Source of the DNA: Paracoccaceae bacterium
GTDB lineage: Bacteria > Pseudomonadota > Alphaproteobacteria > Rhodobacterales > Rhodobacteraceae
DNA: 18,379 nucleotides
Direction of reading: 5' to 3'
NCBI GenBank assembly: GCA_902525995.1
Contig: CABZJG010000011.1
Span: forward strand, 1 to 18,379
Every line of letters starts with the position of its first letter. Position 1 is the stretch's first letter. Shown here piece after piece: positions 1-7,211 of this stretch. Below the pieces are notes generated by a model. That model made no database searches. It was not told where the DNA came from and worked only from the letters and a program-made list of their open reading frames with translations. A program made the translations under genes and the position numbers.

Positions 1-1278
1 GACCTTCAAGGTGTGGATTTGGCCGTGACCGGCGTGCCCTTTGATCAAGCGGTGACCAACCGGCCGGGTGCGCGCTTTGGGCCGCGCGCGGTCCGCGAGG
101 CCAGTACTTTGCAGACCTTTGATCCGCCGTATGGTTGGGAATTTGATCCTTTTTCTGAGTGCAATATTGTCGATTACGGTGATCTGGCCTTTGATTATGC
201 TCAGATATCCGCCTTTCCTGCCGCCTTAAAGTCCCACATCCAGACGATCTTGAATGCAGATGTGGCCAGCATTGCGCTGGGCGGTGATCATTACGTGTCT
301 TTTCCAATCCTGCAGGCCTATGCTGAAAAATACGGGCCAGTGTCCCTGTTGCAGTTCGATGCACATTCGGACACATGGCCGGACGATGATATGAGCCGGG
401 TTGATCATGGAACCATGTTTTACAAAGCGGTCAAAACAGGTTTGATTGATCCTTCCCGCTCGGTTCAGGTCGGGATCCGAACCACCAATGAAAATAGGCT
501 GGGGGTCAATGCCATTGACGCCCGCGAGGTACATGAAACAGGCCCCGTGGCCGTGGCCAAGAAAATAAAGTCCCTGCTCGGCGATGCGCCGACCTATCTT
601 AGTTTTGATATTGATTGTCTTGATCCGGCCTTTGCGCCGGGAACCGGAACGCCGGTCTGGGGCGGGCTGTCTTCGGGGCAGGCGTCAATTATTCTGCGCG
701 ATTTGGCAGGGATAAATATCCTCGGCGGGGATGTGGTTGAAGTCTCGCCGCAATATGATAGCAGTGGAGCCACGGCTGTTGCTGGCGCCCATGTGGCTGT
801 GGAATTGATCTGCCTTTGGGCACACAGGCATAAACGGACGGATGATCCTATGTTTCTTTTGAAAGTGCTTTTGGGCGCCTGTGGTGTCATCATGGTTTTG
901 GGGCTTTTGTGGATAAGGTTTGCCCCGATTTATAAAGACAGCTGGCACGTGACAACACGCGCAGAGCGCGACAAAGCTTTTATGGGCGGCGTCATACGCT
1001 TCTTGCCTGCTGCAGGCAAATCAGAGTTAAGCCAATTGCTGGCCGTGATCGAGCAAGCGCCGCGTACCAAATATATTGCTGGCGGCGAAAAAGAGGGAAT
1101 GGGTACGTATGTGACCCGTACAAAGGTGTTTGGCTTTCCCGATTTTACCACACTCTGGCTGTCTGACACCGGCTTGCATATTTATGCACGGGTGCGCTTT
1201 GGACGGATTGATTTTGGGGTGAATAGGGCACGCGTTGCCGACTGGCTTAGCCAAGCGGGACTTGCGGATAACTCTTGA
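1..1278 (+). CDS. Agmatinase-like ureohydrolase fused in frame to a DUF1499 membrane domain (5'-partial)
   Basis: This is an arginase/agmatinase-family Mn enzyme, probably cytosolic, which hydrolyses a guanidino substrate such as agmatine to urea and the amine. The frame is open to the window edge, so the true start lies upstream. Numbering from the GTG at 13, the metal-binding motifs are intact: GGDH (90-93), DAHSD (116-120) and SFDIDCLDPAFAPGTGTP (197-214), followed by GGDVVEVSP (238-246). The ureohydrolase fold is complete by about residue 270. The frame then continues without a stop through Met280 into a transmembrane segment (about 281-300) and a region with the pattern of DUF1499 proteins (FAP..., WHV, about 303-420). 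In relatives, as I recall, these are separate neighbouring genes, so this is a true fusion or a lost stop. The exact substrate (agmatine, guanidinobutyrate or another) cannot be assigned. prfA follows 31 nt later on the same strand. Confidence 0.85.
   Translation, partial: DLQGVDLAVTGVPFDQAVTNRPGARFGPRAVREASTLQTFDPPYGWEFDPFSECNIVDYGDLAFDYAQISAFPAALKSHIQTILNADVASIALGGDHYVSFPILQAYAEKYGPVSLLQFDAHSDTWPDDDMSRVDHGTMFYKAVKTGLIDPSRSVQVGIRTTNENRLGVNAIDAREVHETGPVAVAKKIKSLLGDAPTYLSFDIDCLDPAFAPGTGTPVWGGLSSGQASIILRDLAGINILGGDVVEVSPQYDSSGATAVAGAHVAVELICLWAHRHKRTDDPMFLLKVLLGACGVIMVLGLLWIRFAPIYKDSWHVTTRAERDKAFMGGVIRFLPAAGKSELSQLLAVIEQAPRTKYIAGGEKEGMGTYVTRTKVFGFPDFTTLWLSDTGLHIYARVRFGRIDFGVNRARVADWLSQAGLADNS
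850..1278 (+). other. DUF1499 domain segment with a possible internal start (ATG 850)
   Basis: This is the C-terminal 142 residues of the fused frame, starting at Met280 (ATG at 850). It has one N-terminal hydrophobic helix rich in L/V/I/G, then FAPIYKDSWHV and a roughly 110-residue soluble part ending in a short helix. The layout matches stand-alone DUF1499 proteins, which are single-pass membrane proteins of unknown function. The ATG is preceded by only a weak purine stretch (GGACGG about 9 nt upstream), so separate re-initiation is possible but unproven. Out-of-frame stops lie just upstream (TAA 831-833, TGA 843-845). A 1-nt indel upstream would therefore recreate the ordinary two-gene arrangement. 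Confidence 0.55.
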
Positions 1279-1309
1279 CGTCCTTGTGTGAATAGATCAG
1301 ATCAACCCC

Positions 1310-2365
1310 ATGATACCCTTAGATAAGCTTGCACAAATTCAGCAGCGCTTCCAGTTTTTGGAAGCCAAGATGAATGATGGTGTTTCGGGCGAAGAAATTG
1401 CTCAATTGGCAAAGGAATACGCCGAAATAAAGCCAGTGATTTCCCAGATTGAACAGTATCAGGCGCTGCTTGAGCAAATCGATGATGCCAATGAAATGCT
1501 CAACGATCCCGATATGAAGGCTTTGGCTGAGGAAGAGCTGCCAGAACTGAAAGCGCAATTGCCTGAGGTCGAGGCGGCGCTGCAACTTGCACTTTTACCC
1601 AAAGACGCTGCCGATGCGCGGCCAGCAATTGTTGAAATTCGTCCCGGAACGGGCGGTGAAGAAGCGGCCTTATTTGCCGGGGACCTACTGCGCATGTATC
1701 AACGGTATTCAGAAGCACGCGGGTGGAAGTTTGAGCTGATCGAAGAACAGCAAACCGAGCTTGGCGGGATCAAGGAAGTGGTTGCCCATGTGCGCGGCGA
1801 AGGGGTCTTTGCGCGTTTGAAATATGAAAGCGGTGTGCACCGCGTGCAGCGCGTGCCAGAAACTGAAAGCGGCGGGCGGGTGCATACCTCTGCAGCGACC
1901 GTTGCGGTGCTGCCCGAGGCAGAGGATGTGGATATCCAGATTAATGCCAATGATCTGCGGATCGATACGATGCGTAGTTCTGGCGCAGGCGGCCAGCACG
2001 TAAATACCACGGATTCTGCGGTGCGGATTACCCATCTTCCCACCGGTATCGTGGTGACAAGTTCGGAAAAATCTCAGCACCGCAACCGCGAAATTGCGAT
2101 GCAGGTTCTCAAAACAAGGCTTTATGATCTCGAACGCCAACGGGTTGATGATGAACGCTCGGCAGATCGAAAATCACAAGTTGGGTCTGGCGATCGTTCA
2201 GAGCGCATCAGAACCTATAATTTTCCGCAGGGCCGGATGTCGGATCATCGGATCAACTTAACGCTTTATAAGTTGGATCAGGTGATGCAAGGCGATCTTG
2301 ATGAAATGATTGATGCACTGACGGCAGATGCCCAGGCCAGCATGCTGGCCGATTTAAATCAATGA
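1310..2365 (+). CDS. prfA: Peptide chain release factor 1
   Basis: RF1 is a cytosolic factor that recognises UAA and UAG in the ribosomal A site and triggers peptidyl-tRNA hydrolysis. The 351-residue length is normal. The N-terminal helical domain is followed by the decoding region HRVQRVPETESGGRVHT, where PET (183-185) is the RF1-type PxT tripeptide rather than SPF of RF2. The catalytic GGQ is at 227-229 (SSGAGGQHVNTTDSAVR). The start ATG at 1310 gives the canonical N-terminus, although no strong Shine-Dalgarno sequence precedes it. Its stop overlaps the start of prmC (ATGA), and PrmC methylates the GGQ glutamine of this protein, so the pair is functionally and translationally coupled. Confidence 0.97.
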   Translation: MIPLDKLAQIQQRFQFLEAKMNDGVSGEEIAQLAKEYAEIKPVISQIEQYQALLEQIDDANEMLNDPDMKALAEEELPELKAQLPEVEAALQLALLPKDAADARPAIVEIRPGTGGEEAALFAGDLLRMYQRYSEARGWKFELIEEQQTELGGIKEVVAHVRGEGVFARLKYESGVHRVQRVPETESGGRVHTSAATVAVLPEAEDVDIQINANDLRIDTMRSSGAGGQHVNTTDSAVRITHLPTGIVVTSSEKSQHRNREIAMQVLKTRLYDLERQRVDDERSADRKSQVGSGDRSERIRTYNFPQGRMSDHRINLTLYKLDQVMQGDLDEMIDALTADAQASMLADLNQ

Positions 2366-3195
2366 TCTTGCGCGAATTGATGATCAAAGCCCAAGCAAGA
2401 TTGCGGGCCGCACAGATTGAAAACCCGGGGCGCGACGTGCGCAAATTGGCTGCGGCAGCTTTGGGCGTGCCGTCCGAGCGGCTCACCCTGATGTCCGAAA
2501 GCGCCGCCAGTGCAGAACAAGTGACGCATTTTGAATCGCTCGTGTCTCAACGGCTTGCCCGCAAACCGGTGGCAAGGATCCTGGGCCACCGTGAGTTTTG
2601 GGGACGGGACTTTGAAATTTCAGCCGACGTTCTGGACCCGCGCGGCGATACCGAAACCATCGTGCTTGAGGCCTTGAAAACACCGGCAAAGCGGCTGCTT
2701 GATTTGGGCACAGGCAGTGGAGTTTTGGCGATTACCTTGCTTGCAGAATGGCCAGAAGCACAAGCTGTTGCCAGCGATATTTCAAATGCAGCTTTGGCAA
2801 TTGCAAAAAAAAATGCCGCCGCGCATGAGGTAGCTGGACGCGCTGAGTTTTGCTGCTCTGATTGGTTGGACGCAATTTCAGGACAGTTTGATTTGATTGT
2901 CTCAAATCCACCCTATATCGCAGAAAGTGAGTTGCCGGGATTAAGCGCGGATGTGACGCTGTATGACCCGAAAATTGCCCTTAGCCCGGGAAAAGATGGG
3001 TTGGCGGCTTATCGCAAGATTGTTCGGGATGCCAAAAATCATCTTGTGCTGGGCGGGCGGTTGATTGTTGAGATCGGCGCTTCGCAAGCCATAGAGGTTC
3101 AAAAAATATTTACACAAACGGGTTATCTAGGTGTTGCATGTCGTCAGGATTTAGGCGGACGGGATCGTGTGGTTACTGCGCAAGTCGCGAATTAA
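2362..3195 (+). CDS. prmC: Release factor glutamine methyltransferase
   Basis: PrmC (HemK family) is an S-adenosylmethionine-dependent N5-glutamine methyltransferase that modifies the GGQ glutamine of RF1 and RF2 and so speeds termination. The 277-residue protein has an N-terminal helical substrate-binding domain, the SAM motif LDLGTGSG (113-120), an acidic SAM-binding position at D139 (ASDIS), and the catalytic NPPY (182-185), which clamps the glutamine side chain. The family's RPDTE motif before the SAM motif reads RGDTE here (94-98), a small variation. The ATG overlaps the prfA stop by 4 nt. The gene is followed by a long AT-rich spacer, so it probably ends this operon. Confidence 0.96.
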   Translation: MILRELMIKAQARLRAAQIENPGRDVRKLAAAALGVPSERLTLMSESAASAEQVTHFESLVSQRLARKPVARILGHREFWGRDFEISADVLDPRGDTETIVLEALKTPAKRLLDLGTGSGVLAITLLAEWPEAQAVASDISNAALAIAKKNAAAHEVAGRAEFCCSDWLDAISGQFDLIVSNPPYIAESELPGLSADVTLYDPKIALSPGKDGLAAYRKIVRDAKNHLVLGGRLIVEIGASQAIEVQKIFTQTGYLGVACRQDLGGRDRVVTAQVAN

Positions 3196-3423
3196 GTATA
3201 TAAATTTTGCAATTTTGCATCAAAATGAAATTTTTTTAGAGATAATTGTTGAATCTCTCTTGAAACACGGCCCACGATCAGTTTACGTGAGTACAGTCGC
3301 ACGATAGAAGCGTGTCATATTATCCTCGCGACGTATAATCCTAATCGTTTTTCGATCGGTTTTTTTTGAACCAAAATAAAAAGCGACATGAGCGTCATAT
3401 AGCACAGGGCTAGAAAGCTTATA
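3196..3423. other. AT-rich intergenic spacer between prmC and the DUF4167 gene
   Basis: These 228 bases have no credible ORF. The left part is very AT-rich and holds two small dyads: ATTTTG/CAAAAT at about 3212-3226, followed by a T7 run, and AGAGAT/ATCTCT at 3238-3258. The right part holds a TATAAT hexamer (3334-3339) and a weak hairpin followed by eight T. It probably contains the end of the prmC transcript and the promoter of the DUF4167 gene. A short RNA gene cannot be excluded or supported from sequence alone. Confidence 0.4.
3340..3367 (+). terminator. Weak candidate Rho-independent terminator
   Basis: A short stem (ATCG at 3344-3347 pairing with CGAT at 3353-3356 around a T5 loop, with a flanking CC/GG pairing across small bulges) is followed directly by TTTTTTTT (3360-3367). 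The T run is good but the stem is short and of low stability. It would end the prfA-prmC transcript or an unrecognised short transcript from the spacer. Confidence 0.3.
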
Positions 3424-4047
3424 ATGAGATCATCAAAATCCCGTTCGCGGTCTAAACAGAACCGCAACCGTTCGGTCGGAAATGTCGTAAACAGAGTTTT
3501 TGATAGCTCTGGACCGGAAGGTAAAGTGCGGGGCACCCCGCAGCAGATTATTGAAAAATATAACCAACTCGCACGAGATGCGCAGCTCAGCAACGACCGT
3601 GTTGCCACCGAGAATTTCCAACAGCACGCGGAACATTATCTGCGACTGCTTGGTGAAGCGCAGCGTGAACAAGAGGCACGGCGCGAACAGCAAGAGCGTG
3701 ACAACCGCGAACGGCAAGCCGAGCGCGATCGCGAGCGTAATGAACGGGCAAGTGCGCAGGTCGTCGAGCCTGCAAGTCAAGATATCTTTATGGATGATCC
3801 TTCGCAAAGTGAGCAGCCAGATATTGTTTCAATGCCGGGTATTGATCAGCCAATGGGTTTGGTTGACACACCGGAAACGCAGCCTTCTCTTGCAGAACCA
3901 TCTTCCCAAGATGAGCGCCCGAAACCGCCGCGCAAACCGCGCACGCCGCGCCGCAAAAAGCCTGAGCCATCCGCTGATAGCCCTGCTTCAGCCGATGCCG
4001 AGAGGCCGGCATCGAATGAAAGCGAAAGCCCAGAAGCTGCAGAGTAG
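3424..4047 (+). CDS. DUF4167 domain-containing protein
   Basis: This is a conserved alphaproteobacterial protein of unknown function, found as usual right after prmC. The first ~75 residues carry the DUF4167 core: a basic SRSRSKQNRNR start, VVNRVFDSSGPEGKVRGTP, then IIEKYNQLARDAQ and a helix with the FQQHAEHYLR pattern. Residues about 80-110 are an almost uninterrupted E/R/Q-rich helix, likely a coiled coil. The rest is low-complexity and acidic/Pro-rich, with a basic patch PPRKPRTPRRKK near 180-190. The two basic ends suggest nucleic-acid binding, which is inference only. There are no signal peptide or membrane segments. Some relatives have much longer repetitive tails; this one has 207 residues. 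Confidence 0.9.
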   Translation: MRSSKSRSRSKQNRNRSVGNVVNRVFDSSGPEGKVRGTPQQIIEKYNQLARDAQLSNDRVATENFQQHAEHYLRLLGEAQREQEARREQQERDNRERQAERDRERNERASAQVVEPASQDIFMDDPSQSEQPDIVSMPGIDQPMGLVDTPETQPSLAEPSSQDERPKPPRKPRTPRRKKPEPSADSPASADAERPASNESESPEAAE

Positions 4048-4085
4048 GGTTTCTTAACTTTTGAACTTTGCGCGATTAGCCGATG

Positions 4086-4925
4086 CTATTGGGCCAGCGC
4101 ACGCACGAGTGCGCAAAATCCCTCGAGGGGGACGTTTTCGGCGCGGTCGGTGGGGGCAATGCCTGCTGCGCGCAACCTATCTTCAATATCGCCCCCAAGC
4201 GGCTTAAGCGCTGAACGCAGCATTTTACGCCGCTGATTAAAGGCCGTTGCAACAACCCGCTCGAGCGTCTTTGCATCCGCTGGAAATTTGGACTCTTTCA
4301 GAGCAACCAAGTGAACAACCGCGCTGGACACTTTGGGCGGCGGCGTAAAGGCCTCTGGCGGCAGGGACAGGACGATATTCGCAGTGCAGCGCCATTGGGC
4401 CAGAATAGCCAGCCTGCCATAGGCTTTCGAGCAGGGCTGAGCCGTAATCCTTTCGGCCACTTCACGTTGAAACATCAGCGTCAGGCTTTGCCAAAACGGC
4501 GGCCAGCGTGGTGGCGTCAGCCAGCGCACCAAAAGCTCAGTTCCGATGTTATAGGGCAGGTTGGCTGCAACTCGAATGGGCGCGTTTAGGTGCGCCATTG
4601 GGTCGATTGCGAGCGCATCGCCTTCCAGCACTTGCAAACGCCCAGCGTGGTGCGAAGCGATATCCTCTAAGGCCGGTATGCAGCGCCGGTCTTTTTCGAC
4701 AGCCACGACCCTGCGCGCGCCTTCTGCCAAAAGCCCACGGGTCAGACCACCGGGGCCGGGGCCAATTTCAAGAACATCGCAGTTTGCCAGATCGCCAACT
4801 TGGCGGGCAATTTTTGCAGTCAGATTCAAATCCAAAAGAAAATTCTGCCCAAGTGATTTTTGGGCTTTGAGATCATGGGTGGCGATCACCTCACGAAGCG
4901 GGGGCAGGGCGTCAATCTGGCTCAA
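4086..4925 (-). CDS. ksgA (rsmA): 16S rRNA (adenine1518-N6/adenine1519-N6)-dimethyltransferase
   Basis: KsgA dimethylates the two adjacent adenines in the loop of 16S helix 45, a late step in 30S maturation, using S-adenosylmethionine. The 279-residue protein has the expected order: GQNFL (26-30), the SAM motif EIGPGPG (53-59), an acidic residue after VVAVEKD (E77), DAL (103-105) and the catalytic NLPYNI (122-127). The C-terminal small domain has FNQRRKMLR, typical of KsgA. Its start overlaps the pdxA stop by 4 nt (ATGA), so it is the last gene of the lptF-lptG-...-surA-pdxA-ksgA cluster. It converges with the DUF4167 gene across 38 nt without a clear hairpin terminator. Confidence 0.97.
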   Translation of the reverse strand: MSQIDALPPLREVIATHDLKAQKSLGQNFLLDLNLTAKIARQVGDLANCDVLEIGPGPGGLTRGLLAEGARRVVAVEKDRRCIPALEDIASHHAGRLQVLEGDALAIDPMAHLNAPIRVAANLPYNIGTELLVRWLTPPRWPPFWQSLTLMFQREVAERITAQPCSKAYGRLAILAQWRCTANIVLSLPPEAFTPPPKVSSAVVHLVALKESKFPADAKTLERVVATAFNQRRKMLRSALKPLGGDIEDRLRAAGIAPTDRAENVPLEGFCALVRALAQ

Positions 4926-5890
4926 GACGCTGCACCCATTTTGGCCGCTAAACGCAAGGCTTCTACCGTTGAAGTTTCATTTGCAATGCCTTGCCCTGCG
5001 ATATCCAGAGCGGTTCCGTGATCGGGTGAAGTGCGCACAAAGGGCAAACCAAGGGTGACATTCACGCCGCGATCAAAGTCCAAAGTTTTAATCGGGATCA
5101 ACGCCTGATCGTGATACATGGCTATTACCGCATCATAGGACGCGCGTGCGCGCTCATGAAACAATGTATCGGCAGAATGCGGGCCTGTAAGATGCCATCC
5201 TTTGGCTTTGAGATGCTCTATTGTAGGGATAATCACATCCGCTTCTTCAGATCCCATTTTCCCACCTTCGCCAGCATGCGGATTAAGCCCCGTGATCGCA
5301 AGACGTGGATTTTTGATGTTAAACTTTTCTATTAATGCCGCGCGCGTGATCGAGATAGTGCGCTCTAGGAGGGGCTGGGTCAGCGTATCTGTCACTTGCT
5401 CTAAGGGGATATGGATCGTTGCAGGTACCACCCGCAGGCTGGGACTTGCCAGCATCATCACCGCATGCTCGACAGACCCAAGATGGGCCAGATACTCGGT
5501 ATGTCCCGGAAAGCCAAATCCAGCGCCATCCTGCAAAGCTTTCTTGTGAATAGGGGCGGTGCAAATCGCCGAAGCTTCTTTGTTTTGAACATACTCAACC
5601 CCGCGCGCAATGATCTCAACAACCGAGGCGGCATTGGCCGGATTAGGGTGGCCGGCGCGCACATTAGATGGGAAGGTGTGCGAAAGGACGGGTAGCCCAT
5701 TTGCCATAGTTTGCGCTGCAAGGGATGGATGCTTAATCTCGATCGCCAATTCGGGATTTGGCAGGATACGCGGGTCTCCTATCCAGCAAAAAACCATTTC
5801 ATCGCGCAGAGACTGCCATGCTTTTTGCGCCAGCTCAGGACCAATTCCTGCCGGTTCGCCGCAGGTCATAAGGACCGGGCTACAGGTCAT
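4922..5890 (-). CDS. pdxA: 4-hydroxythreonine-4-phosphate dehydrogenase
   Basis: PdxA oxidises 4-phosphohydroxy-L-threonine with NAD; the product enters pyridoxal 5'-phosphate synthesis together with deoxyxylulose phosphate (PdxJ pathway). The 322-residue length fits the family. GEPAGIGPE (11-19) opens the protein, CTAPIHKKAL (110-119) and GFPGHTEYL (126-134) line the substrate site, and the three metal ligands are present as H160, H205 (GLNPHAGEGG) and H260 (MYHDQALIPIK). They are spaced as in E. coli PdxA with a constant offset of six. The C-terminal FVRTSPDHGTALDIAG motif is complete. It overlaps surA upstream and ksgA downstream by 4 nt each, the arrangement conserved in many proteobacteria. 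Confidence 0.97.
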   Translation of the reverse strand: MTCSPVLMTCGEPAGIGPELAQKAWQSLRDEMVFCWIGDPRILPNPELAIEIKHPSLAAQTMANGLPVLSHTFPSNVRAGHPNPANAASVVEIIARGVEYVQNKEASAICTAPIHKKALQDGAGFGFPGHTEYLAHLGSVEHAVMMLASPSLRVVPATIHIPLEQVTDTLTQPLLERTISITRAALIEKFNIKNPRLAITGLNPHAGEGGKMGSEEADVIIPTIEHLKAKGWHLTGPHSADTLFHERARASYDAVIAMYHDQALIPIKTLDFDRGVNVTLGLPFVRTSPDHGTALDIAGQGIANETSTVEALRLAAKMGAAS

Positions 5891-7086
5891 TTTTCGATAA
5901 TCCGAGCGTCCTGACGTAGATTCTCAAGATAGCCCTCTGCATATCCAGCCAGACGTTTATTGCGCAGTCCAAAGCGGACTTTCTCAAGATCTGTGGCGGG
6001 GTCTTGTGAAAACGTGTTGCGGCCGCAAACCATCACCATAAGGGTTTGATCCCCAAGGGACAGAAATTCCTTTTCTTGTCGGTCTAGGCGTGCGACCACT
6101 TGGCGAATATCTGAACCTATTTTTTCCAAAGTACCGCTGGAGCGGTCAAAGGAATGGTTTGGATGCGCGGCTGCAAATGCGTAAAGATCATCGCAATGCC
6201 TGACATCCACCTGCAATTCCGTTTGGGTTTCTAACTCGCCAGATGGAAATCTATAAGTCAGATAATCAATGACCGCCCTTTTGCTTTGATCTGTGCTAAT
6301 TTCTTCTACGGCCCTAAGTTGAAAGAGGGCAAGACCGTTTGGAATAGGTAAAGGTTCCGTCACATCACCAGGCGCCAGACCAAAGATGAGCGGTTGAACG
6401 ACCGCAGGCAGTTTTTCCAGAGCTTGCCATTTGATATGCCCGCCTGAGGTGTTGGTTGGCGCAACCGAATATCGACGAGCCGCATCAGAAAAAGCCTTTG
6501 TCGAAGTAATATTCGAAAGTTCATCGGCAAGTTCTTTGGCTTTTTGCTCTTGTCCGGGCAGTACTTGCAAAATAATCTCAGAGAGTAAAACCCGAATGCC
6601 GCCGCCCGAGCCTTCTATGTTTGTCGACCGTTCAAGCTGTGCATCTGGGACTTGGCTTTGGGCTCCAAATTTGGTCTGGACAACAGCGCGCCACAACAAT
6701 CCCGACTTGACAAAATCGCGCAGAGTTACGTCGCTGATCCCCTGAGCCTTGAGCTGTTTAAGAAAAGCCGGCAGATCAAGCTTTCCACGGGCGGCAAATT
6801 CTTCCATACCGCGGGTGATTTCAGCTTCACTTAGCTCAATCGCCATAGATTTGGCTGCGCTTGATTTCAAGCGATCATCAATTAATTGCTCTTTTGCAAG
6901 CGCGCTGGGATCGCCCGGAACATTTAACAGTTTTAGAAATAGGCTGCGCTGACGCAGCTCGTAATGGGTAATGGATCTGTCGTTTACTTTGATGGCCGTG
7001 GAAAACAGATTTTCCGCAGCAGCAACATTCGCCCCACAAAACAGCGCTAAAATGACCGAGCAGCTCGTTAATATGGGTTTGATCAT
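5887..7086 (-). CDS. surA: SurA-like periplasmic peptidyl-prolyl isomerase/chaperone
   Basis: SurA escorts outer-membrane beta-barrel proteins, LptD among them, through the periplasm to the BAM complex. I chose ATG 7086 because it overlaps the stop of the upstream mini-ORF (TGATG); a GTG three bases earlier is possible. Numbered from the ATG, residues 1-24 form a signal peptide (hydrophobic core ILTSCSVILALFCGANVAA, cleavage near AAA-EN). Residues about 25-160 resemble the SurA N-terminal chaperone domain (VNDRSITHYELRQR, LIDDRL). Residues about 165-265 are one parvulin-like PPIC domain (SEIILQV, YSVAPTNTSGGHIKW, LPIPNGLALFQL). The C-terminal part carries two cysteines (about 298 and 354) that could form a disulfide. 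The single PPIC domain is common in alphaproteobacteria. pdxA follows with a 4-nt overlap. Confidence 0.9.
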   Translation of the reverse strand: MIKPILTSCSVILALFCGANVAAAENLFSTAIKVNDRSITHYELRQRSLFLKLLNVPGDPSALAKEQLIDDRLKSSAAKSMAIELSEAEITRGMEEFAARGKLDLPAFLKQLKAQGISDVTLRDFVKSGLLWRAVVQTKFGAQSQVPDAQLERSTNIEGSGGGIRVLLSEIILQVLPGQEQKAKELADELSNITSTKAFSDAARRYSVAPTNTSGGHIKWQALEKLPAVVQPLIFGLAPGDVTEPLPIPNGLALFQLRAVEEISTDQSKRAVIDYLTYRFPSGELETQTELQVDVRHCDDLYAFAAAHPNHSFDRSSGTLEKIGSDIRQVVARLDRQEKEFLSLGDQTLMVMVCGRNTFSQDPATDLEKVRFGLRNKRLAGYAEGYLENLRQDARIIEK

Positions 7087-7202
7087 CACCTAATCCTATT
7101 ATCTCTGCGCAAACGGTGCAGCATTATTTGTTGTTTAATTTCCGTTGCCTTCAAAGGGAAGCCCGTGTGGCAAAGAAAATTATGGCTAAATGAATATCGC
7201 AT
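7086..7202 (-). CDS. 38-codon coupled ORF in the position of lptD
   Basis: This short frame starts at an ATG that shares one base with the lptG stop (TAATG, 7200-7204), is preceded by a strong ribosome-binding sequence (AGGAGGG, 7205-7211 on the minus strand), and ends in a TGA that overlaps the surA ATG (TGATG). In related bacteria this slot holds lptD, encoding the outer-membrane LPS translocon of about 700 residues or more. The 38-residue product starts MRYSFSHNFL and is basic at its end (HRLRRDNRIR), with one cysteine. It shows no signal peptide and no similarity I can see to LptD. It may be a deletion scar that preserves translational coupling, or a small gene in its own right. Translation is likely from the signals; function is unknown. 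Confidence 0.5.
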   Translation of the reverse strand: MRYSFSHNFLCHTGFPLKATEIKQQIMLHRLRRDNRIR

Positions 7203-7211
7203 TAGCCCTCC
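7200..7211 (-). promoter_or_regulatory. Strong ribosome-binding site and TAATG stop-start junction at the end of lptG
   Basis: On the minus strand the last codons of lptG read AGGAGGGCTAATG. A near-perfect Shine-Dalgarno sequence therefore sits 3-4 nt before an ATG that overlaps the lptG stop. Such a site normally serves a substantial downstream gene, yet only 38 codons follow before surA. Confidence 0.65.

Noticed and set aside
3334..3339. Perfect TATAAT hexamer as a DUF4167 promoter
   Set aside because: No good -35 hexamer lies 16-18 bp upstream, and transcription from it would run straight through the T8 hairpin. Not strong enough for a separate feature.
3394..3408. GTCATATAGCACAGG before the DUF4167 gene resembles GTCATATAACACAAG at 13154-13168 before the HxlR gene (13 of 15 identical)
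   Set aside because: Matches of this quality between two 15-mers are expected many times by chance in 18 kb, and the two sites are at different distances from their genes. Similar position alone is not enough.
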